Part shown: one piece after another, positions 1-7,509 of the stretch
Layout: every line of letters begins with the position of its first letter
Position numbering within the stretch: the first letter of the stretch is position 1
NCBI GenBank assembly: GCA_027488935.1
Contig: JAIYAP010000029.1
Span: 36,827 to 100,826, forward strand
Direction: 5' to 3'
Length of the DNA stretch: 64,000 nt
From: Saprospiraceae bacterium
GTDB lineage: Bacteria; Bacteroidota; Bacteroidia; Chitinophagales; Saprospiraceae
Position numbers and translations under genes: made by a program
The notes under the pieces: generated by a model
What the model was told of the DNA's origin: nothing
The model's database searches: none
The model's input: only the letters and a program-made list of their open reading frames with translations

Positions 1-1
1 G

Positions 2-403
2 GGTTTGAACAAAAATGGCCAGGGTTTTGCCCGGCTTTTAGAAAACGAACTGACACCTATTGCCCCGGCCTCCATGAAAATAACCATGACGGGCATTCAC
101 CTGAACCCAAGTAATCCGGTGGCATACGATCCTTACATCGATTTGCCCTTTGAGACGTTGGAAAACAAGCCCATTTTAATCATAGACGATGTTGCCAACA
201 CGGGGCGTACTATTTTTTACGCAGTACAACCCTTACTCAAGGTAGTACCCAAGTGCGTGGAAGTGGTGGTTTTGGTTGATCGCAAGCACAAACTATTCCC
301 GGTTAATGCCGATTATGTTGGATTGGCATTAGCGACTACCTTGTTAGACAACATAGAAGTGCGCATTTTGGATGTACCCGAAATGGCTGTTTACCTGGTT
401 TAG
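2..403 (+). CDS. PyrR-like phosphoribosyltransferase, 5' end off the window
   Basis: C-terminal ~133 residues of a type I phosphoribosyltransferase. The PRPP-binding loop is visible as ILIIDDVANTGRT: hydrophobic strand, two acidic residues, then TGRT. It is followed by VVVLVDRKHKLFPVNADYVG, which matches the PyrR arrangement of a VLVDRGHRELPIxADFVG-type strand. PyrR proteins are about 180 residues, so roughly 45 N-terminal residues lie upstream of the window. The frame is open to the left edge; the TTG at position 5 is an internal Leu codon and not a start. Family knowledge: PyrR binds uridine nucleotides to control pyr mRNA and has weak uracil phosphoribosyltransferase activity. In Bacteroidota such proteins are often annotated only as phosphoribosyltransferases, so the substrate is uncertain. 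It converges with ccmE, with 7 nt between the stop codons. Confidence 0.8.
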   Translation, partial: GLNKNGQGFARLLENELTPIAPASMKITMTGIHLNPSNPVAYDPYIDLPFETLENKPILIIDDVANTGRTIFYAVQPLLKVVPKCVEVVVLVDRKHKLFPVNADYVGLALATTLLDNIEVRILDVPEMAVYLV

Positions 404-410
404 GGCGTGG

Positions 411-806
411 TTAGCTCTTTTTTTCCCGCACGTACACTTCCTGATCTTTATATTTAGAAGGGCATTTAAGGAGCATATCAGACGCCTGGAAGACATCTCC
501 TTCCATTTGGCCGGTCAGCACAATTTGTTCCGAGCGTTCAAAATCTTGTGGTTTTGCGGCTTTTAATACCACTTGACGAACCTCTCCTGCATCATCTTTC
601 AGGTAAAAAGCCAGTAAATTGGCGTTTTTTTCTGGGTTGTATTCGACAGGGCGGTCTTTAACCAGTTGGCCAACCAGTTTTACCGGTGCATTATTCTTAG
701 CCGCTTGGGTAAAATTGGCATAAGTTGTGACATCCTTACTGGCAGTAATCAGAATTCCAATAGCAACCGCAACAATCAGGATGGCAATAAGGTGAGACTT
801 TTTCAT
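411..806 (-). CDS. ccmE: Cytochrome c maturation haem chaperone CcmE, CxxxY type
   Basis: 131 residues starting at the ATG ahead of MKKSHLIAILIVAVAIGILI, a single N-terminal membrane anchor. An OB-fold periplasmic domain follows, with the CcmE hallmarks VKLVGQLVKDRPVEY, FYLKDDAGEVRQVVL and IVLTGQMEGDVFQASDMLLKCPSKY. CcmE carries haem from CcmC to the CcmF/H ligase during cytochrome c assembly. In E. coli-type CcmE, haem is attached to the His of an HxxxY motif. Here the equivalent is C115-P-S-K-Y119, a CxxxY motif known from some archaeal and deltaproteobacterial proteins. A longer reading frame upstream of the ATG exists, but its extra residues lack any sensible N-terminus. No other ccm gene lies in the window. 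Confidence 0.88.
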   Translation of the reverse strand: MKKSHLIAILIVAVAIGILITASKDVTTYANFTQAAKNNAPVKLVGQLVKDRPVEYNPEKNANLLAFYLKDDAGEVRQVVLKAAKPQDFERSEQIVLTGQMEGDVFQASDMLLKCPSKYKDQEVYVREKKS

Positions 807-830
807 GTTATTGTTTTTTATAATCTTGCA

Positions 831-838
831 CAAATTTA
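831..838 (-). promoter_or_regulatory. Putative Bacteroidota -7 element for ccmE
   Basis: Read on the minus strand this is TAAATTTG, matching the TAnnTTTG -7 consensus of the Bacteroidota primary sigma factor. It lies 25-32 nt upstream of the ccmE ATG. No good -33 TTG is visible at the expected distance, so confidence is moderate. Confidence 0.4.
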
Positions 839-860
839 CGGATAAAACAGTTTTTTTCGT

Positions 861-868
861 TACTTTTG
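861..868 (+). promoter_or_regulatory. Putative -7 element for the receiver/AraC regulator
   Basis: TACTTTTG matches TAnnTTTG and lies about 53 nt upstream of the start at 922. It is arranged divergently with the ccmE -7 element only ~25 bp away, so the two genes share one compact intergenic control region. Confidence 0.4.
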
Positions 869-921
869 CAAGAATACGCATCTTAAGTTTCAAAATAATC
901 ATTTGTCAGCGCTTCTTAACG

Positions 922-2487
922 ATGATGGTACATCGCAAAGTATATTTTATTTGTCTGTTTTGGGCAAGTGTCTTGGGGTTACAGGCCCAAAGTCGCGCTT
1001 TACAGGACACCCTCAACAATCGGGTGATGTTGTTGGGTGCATTATTGCAATCTGGCAATAGCGAGCAAGCGCAAATAGAGGCCGAGTGGTATCGTGATTT
1101 TATAAGTCGACACCGGTTGCCGATTCAACCGGAGGCGCTTACGCTCATTTCGGGTATTTACAAAGCAAATAAGGATGAACGCAGCGCAACTTTGATGTTG
1201 TCGGAAGCGGAATTAAGTGCGCGCCGTGATCCAAATCCGGTAACAAAAGCGGCATTGTTAAGTGTTTTAGTCAAAGAATGTGCGCGTTGGGACCTGCCAG
1301 AATTGGCACTTGCCACCCAGCAAATGTTGAGTATAGCCCAAGATTCTATTCGTACCCGGGCTCAACGGAAAGATAAAGTCCAGGTAAAACTGCAGTTAGA
1401 TTCTCTGGTGGCACTTCGGAAAAAGGAGTTGGCTATCCAGGAGCAATATTTTCAAGTAGATCGCAATAAAGCGTACATTCTTGGCAGTGTATTAGGGTTT
1501 GTATTTTTTGCATTAGTACTCGTTAATTTGCGCAATGTTCGTCTTTGGCGCAAGCGGTTTCAAAAGAAAGAAATGGAAATGGCTTTGTTACAGGCACAAC
1601 CCGATGTTCTTCCGGTAAATTTGTCTACGCAAACTGCCATAATGGAGGAAATGCCTGTATTGGGAGCAGACGTTGCACCAATTTTATCACCCGCAAGTCC
1701 GGCAAATGCCTGGTTTGGCGGCGAGCATCCCGAACAAATCGCTTTAATTATAGAACCCAATCGGCAGATTGTGTTGTATTTGAAGTCATTACTTGCCGAC
1801 CGATTTCAAATTGAAACGGCTCGAACGCCCTATGAGGGTTTACAAATGGCCAATTCAATCTTGCCAGACCTAATTGTTTGTGATGCAATTTTAAATGGTA
1901 AAACGGGTATAGACGTGGCACGTCAATTGAAATTATCAGAAAAAACCAGTCATATTCCGATCGTTTTATTGAGTGATCACCACGGAAATGAAGGCAAATT
2001 GGATGCTTTGCGCGCGGGTGCGGACGTATGGTTTACGCGACCGATTCTGGATGATCATTTTGATGCTTCCATCCAGCGCTTGATTGATAGTCGAAAAGTA
2101 AAGCATACCCTGTTTCAGCGTTTTTTGCATTTGTATTTTACAGAAAACCGGATCGCCATCGAGGATCCCTTTCTGTCGCAAACCGTTCAGTATGTTGAAC
2201 AAAACCTATCGGATCCCAATTTTACTGCGGAGGAAATTGCCCGAAAAATGCAGTTGACCAAGCAGCATTATTTTAAAAAGTTACTGGTTTTGACGGGCAA
2301 AGAACCGGTACAGTTAATTCGGGAAATGCGATTAGAAAAGGCAAAATCCTTGCTAGAAAAACGTGCGGGCACACCGCAAGCCATATCCGAATTGGTTGGA
2401 TTTAGCAGCCCGGGCACGTTTTCCTTAGCCTTCAAGGAGTATTTTGGTGAAAATACCTTATTATTAAATATTGAATACAGGCGTTAA
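922..2487 (+). CDS. Membrane-anchored receiver/AraC-type regulator (truncated HTCS-like)
   Basis: 521 residues. The start is the first of two adjacent ATGs just before a signal peptide (VHRKVYFICLFWASVLGLQAQ). A helical, TPR-like extracytoplasmic region covers about residues 25-180, and a membrane segment (AYILGSVLGFVFFALVLVNL) lies near 185-205. A response-regulator receiver follows at about 273-390 with Asp321 in LIVCDAIL as the phosphoacceptor position. The C-terminal 100 residues are an AraC/XylS helix-turn-helix (FTAEEIARKMQLTKQHYFKKL ... ISELVGFSSPGTFSLAFKEYF). Hybrid two-component systems of this phylum normally have a histidine kinase between membrane and receiver; it is absent here. 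The receiver is atypical: the acidic pocket reads IIEPN and the KP motif is RP. It probably senses a periplasmic signal and acts on DNA directly; the target is unknown. Confidence 0.75.
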   Translation: MMVHRKVYFICLFWASVLGLQAQSRALQDTLNNRVMLLGALLQSGNSEQAQIEAEWYRDFISRHRLPIQPEALTLISGIYKANKDERSATLMLSEAELSARRDPNPVTKAALLSVLVKECARWDLPELALATQQMLSIAQDSIRTRAQRKDKVQVKLQLDSLVALRKKELAIQEQYFQVDRNKAYILGSVLGFVFFALVLVNLRNVRLWRKRFQKKEMEMALLQAQPDVLPVNLSTQTAIMEEMPVLGADVAPILSPASPANAWFGGEHPEQIALIIEPNRQIVLYLKSLLADRFQIETARTPYEGLQMANSILPDLIVCDAILNGKTGIDVARQLKLSEKTSHIPIVLLSDHHGNEGKLDALRAGADVWFTRPILDDHFDASIQRLIDSRKVKHTLFQRFLHLYFTENRIAIEDPFLSQTVQYVEQNLSDPNFTAEEIARKMQLTKQHYFKKLLVLTGKEPVQLIREMRLEKAKSLLEKRAGTPQAISELVGFSSPGTFSLAFKEYFGENTLLLNIEYRR

Positions 2488-2493
2488 GGCTTC

Positions 2494-3702
2494 TTACCGC
2501 AGTTTTGCCAATACGGATTTCATCCGGCTGATGGCTTCGCGCAACTGCTCTTCCGAAGCAGCGTAGCTCAACCGGAAACTGTTGGGGTCGCCGAAAGCAG
2601 CGCCAGATACAAGTCCAACATAAGCATTGGACATAATATAATCACAGAAATCGTCGGCATTTCGAATGGTGGTAATACCATCAGTTTGACCAAAAAAGGC
2701 GCTTACATCCGGGAAAACATAAAATGCTCCATCGGGGTGGTTGGTTTTGATGCCTGGAATTTCCTGTAACAATGAAAGGACAATATCGCGTCGTTCGCGA
2801 AAGGCTTCGCGCATCGCATAAGTAGGTTCCATATCACTCATCAGTGCCACGGCCCCTGCCTTTTGGCCAAAAGAAGAAGCACCACTGGTAACCTGGCCTT
2901 GAATTTTAGAGCAGGCATCTGCGATGAATTTTGGTGCGCCCATGTACCCCAAACGCCAGCCGGTCATTGCAAAGCCTTTTGCATACCCATTGATGGTGAT
3001 GGTGCGGTCTTTTACCGAATCGATACTGCCAATGCTTACGTGCTCATGGGTGAAATTTATATATTCATAAATTTCATCGCTGATAACGTACACGTGGGGG
3101 TGTTGGGCAAGTACTGCTGCATATGCCTCCAATTCTTGGCGTGTGAATACCGTTCCAGTTGGATTACAAGGAGAGGAGAAAATAAGGAATTTGGTGCGTG
3201 GCGTGATTGCTGCTGCTAATTGTACGGGCGTTGGTTTAAAATCCTGGTCAACGCCGGCAAATACTTCTACGGGTATGCCTCCTGCCATTTTTACAATTTC
3301 AAGATAAGAAACCCAATAGGGTGCAAACAAAATTGCTTCATCACCCGGATTGAGCAAGGCCTGGCAAAGGTTGTAAACGGTTTGTTTAGCACCATTGCTT
3401 ACGACAATTTGATCGGGCTGATAGTCCAATTGATTATCGCGCTTAAACTTTTCGCTGATGGCCTTGATGAGTTCAGGCAAGCCAGGAACAGGCGTATATT
3501 TGGTATACCCGTCTTTGAGGGCTTGGTAAGCGGCTTCCTTGATATGATCTGGTGTGTCAAAATCGGGTTCGCCCAAACTAAGGCTGATGACATCGTGGCC
3601 CAAAGCGCGTAGTTCGCGTGCCATCCGCGCCATTTTAAGGGTTTCGGACTCAGAAAGGCTTTGAACACGCTCCGAGAGGATACTGGTAATCGTTGCAGAC
3701 AT
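2494..3702 (-). CDS. Pyridoxal-phosphate aminotransferase, aspartate aminotransferase family
   Basis: 402 residues from the ATG of MSATITSILSERVQSL, after discarding an upstream extension. This is a class I fold type I aminotransferase. Visible are the substrate-arm motif ISLSLGEPDFDTPDHI, the PLP-contact GAKQTVYN, the SPCNPTG motif, the SDEIYEYI strand with the PLP-pairing Asp, and the Schiff-base Lys242 in INGYAKGFAMTGWRLGY. Near the C-terminus SFRLSYAAS supplies the substrate carboxylate-binding Arg. The length fits the bacterial Iγ aspartate aminotransferases, which transfer the amino group between aspartate and 2-oxoglutarate, some also accepting prephenate or aromatic amino acids. Exact specificity cannot be read from the sequence. 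It converges with the upstream regulator with only 6 nt between stops. Confidence 0.87.
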   Translation of the reverse strand: MSATITSILSERVQSLSESETLKMARMARELRALGHDVISLSLGEPDFDTPDHIKEAAYQALKDGYTKYTPVPGLPELIKAISEKFKRDNQLDYQPDQIVVSNGAKQTVYNLCQALLNPGDEAILFAPYWVSYLEIVKMAGGIPVEVFAGVDQDFKPTPVQLAAAITPRTKFLIFSSPCNPTGTVFTRQELEAYAAVLAQHPHVYVISDEIYEYINFTHEHVSIGSIDSVKDRTITINGYAKGFAMTGWRLGYMGAPKFIADACSKIQGQVTSGASSFGQKAGAVALMSDMEPTYAMREAFRERRDIVLSLLQEIPGIKTNHPDGAFYVFPDVSAFFGQTDGITTIRNADDFCDYIMSNAYVGLVSGAAFGDPNSFRLSYAASEEQLREAISRMKSVLAKLR

Positions 3703-3840
3703 GGAATATGATTTTGATATTAAAGAAAGCATTGCAAAGGTAGCGAGAAAATCTGTTTGCCTCAAATCGCATTTGGTCGAACTTGTTACCGAAATAGGGG
3801 TATGTATATTGTTTGTCTGTCGGATAAACCCTAAAAGTCA

Positions 3841-3871
3841 TTGAATGATTGCGTTGAAGACCCTACATTTG
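3841..3871 (+). promoter_or_regulatory. Putative promoter of the ASKHA protein gene
   Basis: A -33 TTG at 3841-3843 and a -7 TACATTTG at 3864-3871 are separated by 20 nt. Both match the Bacteroidota TTG-N19/20-TAnnTTTG pattern. The ATG at 3913 lies about 41 nt further on. Confidence 0.5.
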
Positions 3872-3912
3872 AGCTGATATTGGATCTTAAACAATCAATC
3901 AAAATCACAACT

Positions 3913-4926
3913 ATGGCACGACTAACCACTTTTTCACGCTTACTAATAACGATTGCGATCGTTGTGGGCGTTTTTTTTGCAGTAAGAACTTTTTTTCCGA
4001 ACTTAGGGAAATCCGGTGCAAGTTCTGAAACGACAACAACAACAACCGAGCAACCAACAGGTTCCGAAACTGCTTCAAATACTAGCGGCGGCAGTGGCGC
4101 AACGACCTGGGGTAAATCTAGCAGTTTTACTCCCGCGGCATTTAATTACACCGCTACACCGCCTTCTAACGGTAAGTTAAAGGGCGTTGTTGAATTGGGC
4201 GCAACGGGCTTTAATTCTTTCATTATCAGGGTAGATGCGCAAAAAAACTGGAAACTGGAGAAAGCAGAATATGGGGCATCTTTGGTGTATGAAAAATTGG
4301 CGACAGATGATGATGTTAAAAGTGGACTAAAGCGCTATATCGCTGATATGTTGGGTTATGGTGTTGGCCCGAAGGATATTCACTTTGTGATTAGTTCGGG
4401 TGCTAAAAAAGTTGAAATTACCCAAAAAATCAGCGATCAGTTGAAAGGAATGAGCTACTTCGTAAACGAGGTAACACCGCAGCAAGAGGCTCAATTGGCT
4501 TTGCGGGCGGCACTCCCGAATGCTTATCGGAGTAAGGCGTTTGTGGTAGATATTGGCTCAGGCAATACTAAAATTTCCTGGGTGCCAGGAGGGGCATTGG
4601 AAGCGCCGGGTGCAAAATATTTTCAAAACAACTTGAGTGACAATGCAGTGTATCAAGAAGTTAGCGGCAAAGCAAAGCAAGTTCCTTCCAATTTACGGGA
4701 AACCTGTTTTATCATTGGTGGTATTCCTTATGAGTTGGCCAAACAGGTACGGAATGGTAAAGAGCGTTATACCGTTTTAAAAGCGCCAGCCGATTATAAA
4801 GCCGATGGCGAGAAACAGAAAGCTGGCCTGAATATTTATGCAGCAGTAGCCGATGCCACGGGTTGTAAGCAATTTGTGTTCGATTGGGATGCCAACTTTA
4901 CAATTGGGTTTTTATTGAACTTATAG
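3913..4926 (+). CDS. Membrane-anchored Ppx/GppA-like (ASKHA-fold) protein of unknown function
   Basis: 337 residues from the ATG of MARLTTFSRLLITIAIVVGV. One N-terminal membrane segment (about 8-30) is followed by a Thr/Ser/Gly-rich linker (35-75). A globular domain then shows two actin/Ppx-like signatures: LKGVVELGATGFNSFIIRV (phosphate-1-like strand) and AFVVDIGSGNTKISWVPGG (phosphate-2-like). The stretch VISSGAKKVEI ... VNEVTPQQEAQLAL resembles the Ppx/GppA region that precedes its second signature (LSGEEEA). Positive residues before the membrane segment predict that the domain faces the periplasm. No catalytic claim is made: the usual acidic residues of exopolyphosphatases cannot be confirmed by eye. 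It appears monocistronic, with its own promoter and a downstream hairpin. Confidence 0.6.
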   Translation: MARLTTFSRLLITIAIVVGVFFAVRTFFPNLGKSGASSETTTTTTEQPTGSETASNTSGGSGATTWGKSSSFTPAAFNYTATPPSNGKLKGVVELGATGFNSFIIRVDAQKNWKLEKAEYGASLVYEKLATDDDVKSGLKRYIADMLGYGVGPKDIHFVISSGAKKVEITQKISDQLKGMSYFVNEVTPQQEAQLALRAALPNAYRSKAFVVDIGSGNTKISWVPGGALEAPGAKYFQNNLSDNAVYQEVSGKAKQVPSNLRETCFIIGGIPYELAKQVRNGKERYTVLKAPADYKADGEKQKAGLNIYAAVADATGCKQFVFDWDANFTIGFLLNL

Positions 4927-4951
4927 ACGCTTTTTTGCGTTAATTAATTGA

Positions 4952-5018
4952 AACGAGGTTTGCGTGCAATCCGAATGTTTGAAAAAACAACGGAAGTGCT
5001 TGCAAGTCTCGTTTTTTT
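4952..5018 (+). terminator. Probable rho-independent terminator after the ASKHA gene
   Basis: A 12-bp stem with two G:T wobbles pairs 4952-4963 with 5002-5013 and is followed by a T tract. The loop is large, about 38 nt, which lowers confidence. The T tract overlaps the promoter of the next gene. Confidence 0.45.
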
Positions 5019-5028
5019 ATTATATTTG
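5000..5028 (+). promoter_or_regulatory. Putative promoter of the small membrane protein gene
   Basis: TTG at 5000-5002 and TATATTTG at 5021-5028, 18 nt apart, match the phylum consensus. It sits inside the 3' arm and T tract of the preceding terminator, so termination and initiation share bases. Confidence 0.5.
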
Positions 5029-5126
5029 GCTTTCAGTTTGTTTTTGAGGTGAACAAATTGCGCTATAGCAGCGTTAAGATAGAAATGAACGTTCATTTGA
5101 TTATTGACCAATTAAAAATTTGCACT

Positions 5127-5495
5127 ATGAACAAACAAAAAATGCTTCAAAATTTGGGCGAATTAGTTTTATTGGGTGGACTTTCTGTATTGGCGATTGC
5201 AGCGGGCAGTTCCCAATGGCTCTATTTTATGCTTATCGCTATTGTGTTATTGTTATTTTTCACCCAGGATCGGCTGATTGGATTGTTTGTCGCAGGGTGG
5301 GTTGGTATTTTTGCTTTTTATCTCACTTTTTCGGGTGTATCTCCGTTGTTCAATCTAGAAACAAAAAGCGTGGGCCTGGCTTCCGTGTTTGGGCAGGAAT
5401 CCTTGTTAGGGACTGCAACGTTAATAGTGGCAGTTGTTTTATTTTTGAAATACCGTCGTAAAAATGAACCGGTGCCTAGTTTAGGTGGCAATTAA
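5127..5495 (+). CDS. Small integral membrane protein, function unknown
   Basis: 122 residues from the ATG of MNKQKMLQNLGELV. An earlier GTG in frame at 5049 would add 26 polar residues before the hydrophobic part and lies too near the promoter. About four membrane helices are visible: LVLLGGLSVLAIAAGSS, WLYFMLIAIVLLLFF, LFVAGWVGIFAFYLTF and LLGTATLIVAVVLFLKY. The C-terminal tail is charged (RRKNEPVP). No family was recognised. It has its own promoter and is closed by a terminator shared with rtcB, so it is probably a single-gene transcript. Confidence 0.6.
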   Translation: MNKQKMLQNLGELVLLGGLSVLAIAAGSSQWLYFMLIAIVLLLFFTQDRLIGLFVAGWVGIFAFYLTFSGVSPLFNLETKSVGLASVFGQESLLGTATLIVAVVLFLKYRRKNEPVPSLGGN

Positions 5496-5510
5496 GTTTG
5501 TTAAATCAGA

Positions 5511-5546
5511 AAATCCGTTCCGGCTATTTCAGGTCGGAACGGATTT
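5511..5546. terminator. Bidirectional terminator between the small membrane protein and rtcB
   Basis: A perfect 12-bp inverted repeat pairs 5511-5522 with 5535-5546 around a 12-nt loop. The outer A/T bases give U-rich tails in both directions. It lies between two converging genes, as expected for a shared terminator. Confidence 0.75.
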
Positions 5547-5566
5547 CTTATTTAAAATCGGTGCTG

Positions 5567-6982
5567 TTAATCTTCCCGAGTGCCATCATCGGCCATCCGG
5601 ACCATTTTTGGTGAAAATTCGGCAACCGTAGCGACTAATTCCGTTTGGGCAGCCATTACTTTTCGGATGTCTTTATACGCCATGGGTGCTTCGTCCAGCC
5701 CGGCTCCAATCAGGGTTACCCCCATATTTTTCAAAATGGCTTTTAGTTCAGACTTTTGGATGTTTTTGATGGCTTTGGTGCGGCTCATTTGGCGTCCGGC
5801 ACCGTGCGAGGCAGAGTTAATTGCATCTGAATTCCCTAACCCACGCACCAAAAATCCTGGTGCCGTCATACTTCCGGGAATAATTCCCATCACGTCTTTC
5901 GATGCAGGAGTTGCCCCTTTTCGGTGCACGATGCATTCTTCTCCGTTCAGCATTTCCTTCCAAGCAAAGTTGTGGTGGTTTTCGACTTTTGCAATAACCG
6001 TTCCTCCAGTTGCCAACGCCAGTTTTTGGTGAATCACCTCATGACATGCCGAAGCGTAATCACCTGCAAGGTTCATCGCTAACCAATATTCTTGTCCGGC
6101 CTCCGTATTCAAATCAAGGTAAGCCAGGTTGGATGCTGCGGGTGGTAATTTACAAAGCGACTTCGCTAAATTCGTGTAATATCCTGCAATCATTGCGCCC
6201 ATTCCGCGGGAGCCAGAGTGTGTTAGCAGCGCCAGGTATTTACCTTTTTCTACCCCTAATGCTGCATCGCTTTCTGCAAATTCGATGATACCCCATTCTA
6301 CAAAGTGGTTGCCACTTCCGGACGACCCTAATTGGTTGTAAGCGCGATCCTTCAGTGCATAAATGAATTTGGTCATGTTGAACTCTGGACGGTCTAATAC
6401 TGCATGTTCTGTTCGTTTTTGGGCTTCAAAGCCATTTCCGGCACCAAAACGCGTGTGTTCAAGCAGTATTTTCTTGTAAAGCCCCGTATGCTCATAAAAA
6501 TGAGATTCTGGGATATCAAAAACAGACAATGCCATTCGGCACCCGATATCCACCCCTACGCCATAAGGAATAATGGTGTTTCGGGTGGCCAACACACCGC
6601 CGATCGGCAGTCCATAACCTTGGTGCGCATCGGGCATGAGGGCTCCAGCAATGCTCACAGGCAATCGCATGGCCATGTTCATTTGGTCGATAGCGCCTTT
6701 TTCGATGTTTTCGGCACCAAAAATGGTATAATCCATGGAGTTTTCCAGCAAAGTAATGGTATCATCCTGTGGAGTAGCGGAAGCTGCAATAAGTGCAGTC
6801 GCTAGTTTTTTAAGGATTGGGTCGTTCAAATATTGCTCTGGCTTTTCAAGGAGTAATTGAAATACGGCGGTTAGTTTTTCACGGCTATAGCTTTTGTAAG
6901 CAGCGTTCGCAATTTTAAGTGCTATGCCGAGGATTTTACCTTCTGTAAAGCCCATTGTCAGCAAATCAGTTCCTTTAAACAT
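5567..6982 (-). CDS. rtcB: RNA-splicing ligase RtcB
   Basis: 471 residues from the ATG of MFKGTDLLTMGF; the longer frame upstream reads through a Cys/His-rich non-protein-like stretch. RtcB joins 2',3'-cyclic phosphate or 3'-phosphate RNA ends to 5'-OH ends using GTP and Mn2+. Visible motifs in order: PDAHQGYGLPIGGVLA, GVDIGCRM (metal ligand Cys148), SSGSGNHFVEW (metal His), LLTHSGSRGMG (metal His), VENHHNFAW, HRKGATPA, PGSMTAPGFLVRG and SHGAGRQMSR, whose His393 is the residue expected to be guanylylated. The length is close to the archaeal and long bacterial forms. No rtcA or archease gene is adjacent. A 29-bp interrupted palindrome lies just upstream of the start and may regulate it. Confidence 0.93.
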   Translation of the reverse strand: MFKGTDLLTMGFTEGKILGIALKIANAAYKSYSREKLTAVFQLLLEKPEQYLNDPILKKLATALIAASATPQDDTITLLENSMDYTIFGAENIEKGAIDQMNMAMRLPVSIAGALMPDAHQGYGLPIGGVLATRNTIIPYGVGVDIGCRMALSVFDIPESHFYEHTGLYKKILLEHTRFGAGNGFEAQKRTEHAVLDRPEFNMTKFIYALKDRAYNQLGSSGSGNHFVEWGIIEFAESDAALGVEKGKYLALLTHSGSRGMGAMIAGYYTNLAKSLCKLPPAASNLAYLDLNTEAGQEYWLAMNLAGDYASACHEVIHQKLALATGGTVIAKVENHHNFAWKEMLNGEECIVHRKGATPASKDVMGIIPGSMTAPGFLVRGLGNSDAINSASHGAGRQMSRTKAIKNIQKSELKAILKNMGVTLIGAGLDEAPMAYKDIRKVMAAQTELVATVAEFSPKMVRMADDGTRED

Positions 6983-7016
6983 ATTGATCTTGTTTTGTTG
7001 GGGTAAAGGTGGGTAG

Positions 7017-7045
7017 TGTACTGCGCAATGGGCTTGCGTAGTACA
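7017..7045. promoter_or_regulatory. Interrupted palindrome upstream of rtcB
   Basis: Arms 7017-7028 and 7034-7045 are 12-nt inverted repeats with a single mismatch around a 5-nt centre. It begins 35 nt upstream of the rtcB start. It could be a dimeric repressor or activator operator, or a hairpin in the rtcB leader RNA. No regulator gene is adjacent. Confidence 0.45.
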
Positions 7046-7134
7046 AAGAAGTTGAAAAAATATTTTTTGGTGAAAGATGAAGCGTCTGTACTCAATGCCA
7101 AAACAGATGAACTGACACGTCTTCAAAGGCCATT

Positions 7135-7451
7135 TAAATTAAAGTCTTGCTCTGGTTTCCATTACAAACTCAATAGGTAAACTGAACAACATCGCGATTT
7201 TTTGATCATCCAATTCAGGATTATTTAGGATGAATTGCTTTAGCAGCTGTCCCATGCCTTCGATCTTGCCTTCGATCTTGCCTTCGATCTTGCCTTCGAT
7301 CTTGCCTTCAATCTTACCTTCAATCTTACCTTTTTCAATACCCTTTTCCATGCCCTCTTCGAAAAGTTGTACGAGGTAAGGCTTCACAGCCGCGTTTTCA
7401 GATTTCGTTAATTCACCTTCCATTGTTTGAAATTTTTGGTGAAAAGTTGCT
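7135..7451 (-). pseudogene. Truncated duplicate of the Rpn nuclease 3' end
   Basis: This stretch repeats, almost base for base, the last ~330 nt of the neighbouring Rpn gene (7505-7834), including the same stop and 3' flank. The encoded tail runs ATFHQKFQTMEGELTKSEN through the EGKI repeats to FVMETRARL. Upstream of the homology the frame has no matching nuclease domain, so it is a 3' fragment and not a complete gene. It differs from the parent by one fewer 12-nt repeat unit and a few substitutions (for example GM for EGM context, DDQ for GDQ). A short product from the internal ATG at 7423 cannot be excluded. Confidence 0.75.
7257..7331 (-). repeat. 12-nt tandem repeats encoding Glu-Gly-Lys-Ile
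   Basis: About six tandem copies of CCTTCGATCTTG (plus strand) encode EGKI on the minus strand. This is an in-frame microsatellite within the truncated Rpn copy. The same repeat recurs at 7628-7714. Confidence 0.85.
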
Positions 7452-7509
7452 AGTATTATGCTTAATATCAAAGTGGAATATTCCGGCACGCCTTCACATT
7501 GCCATTAAA

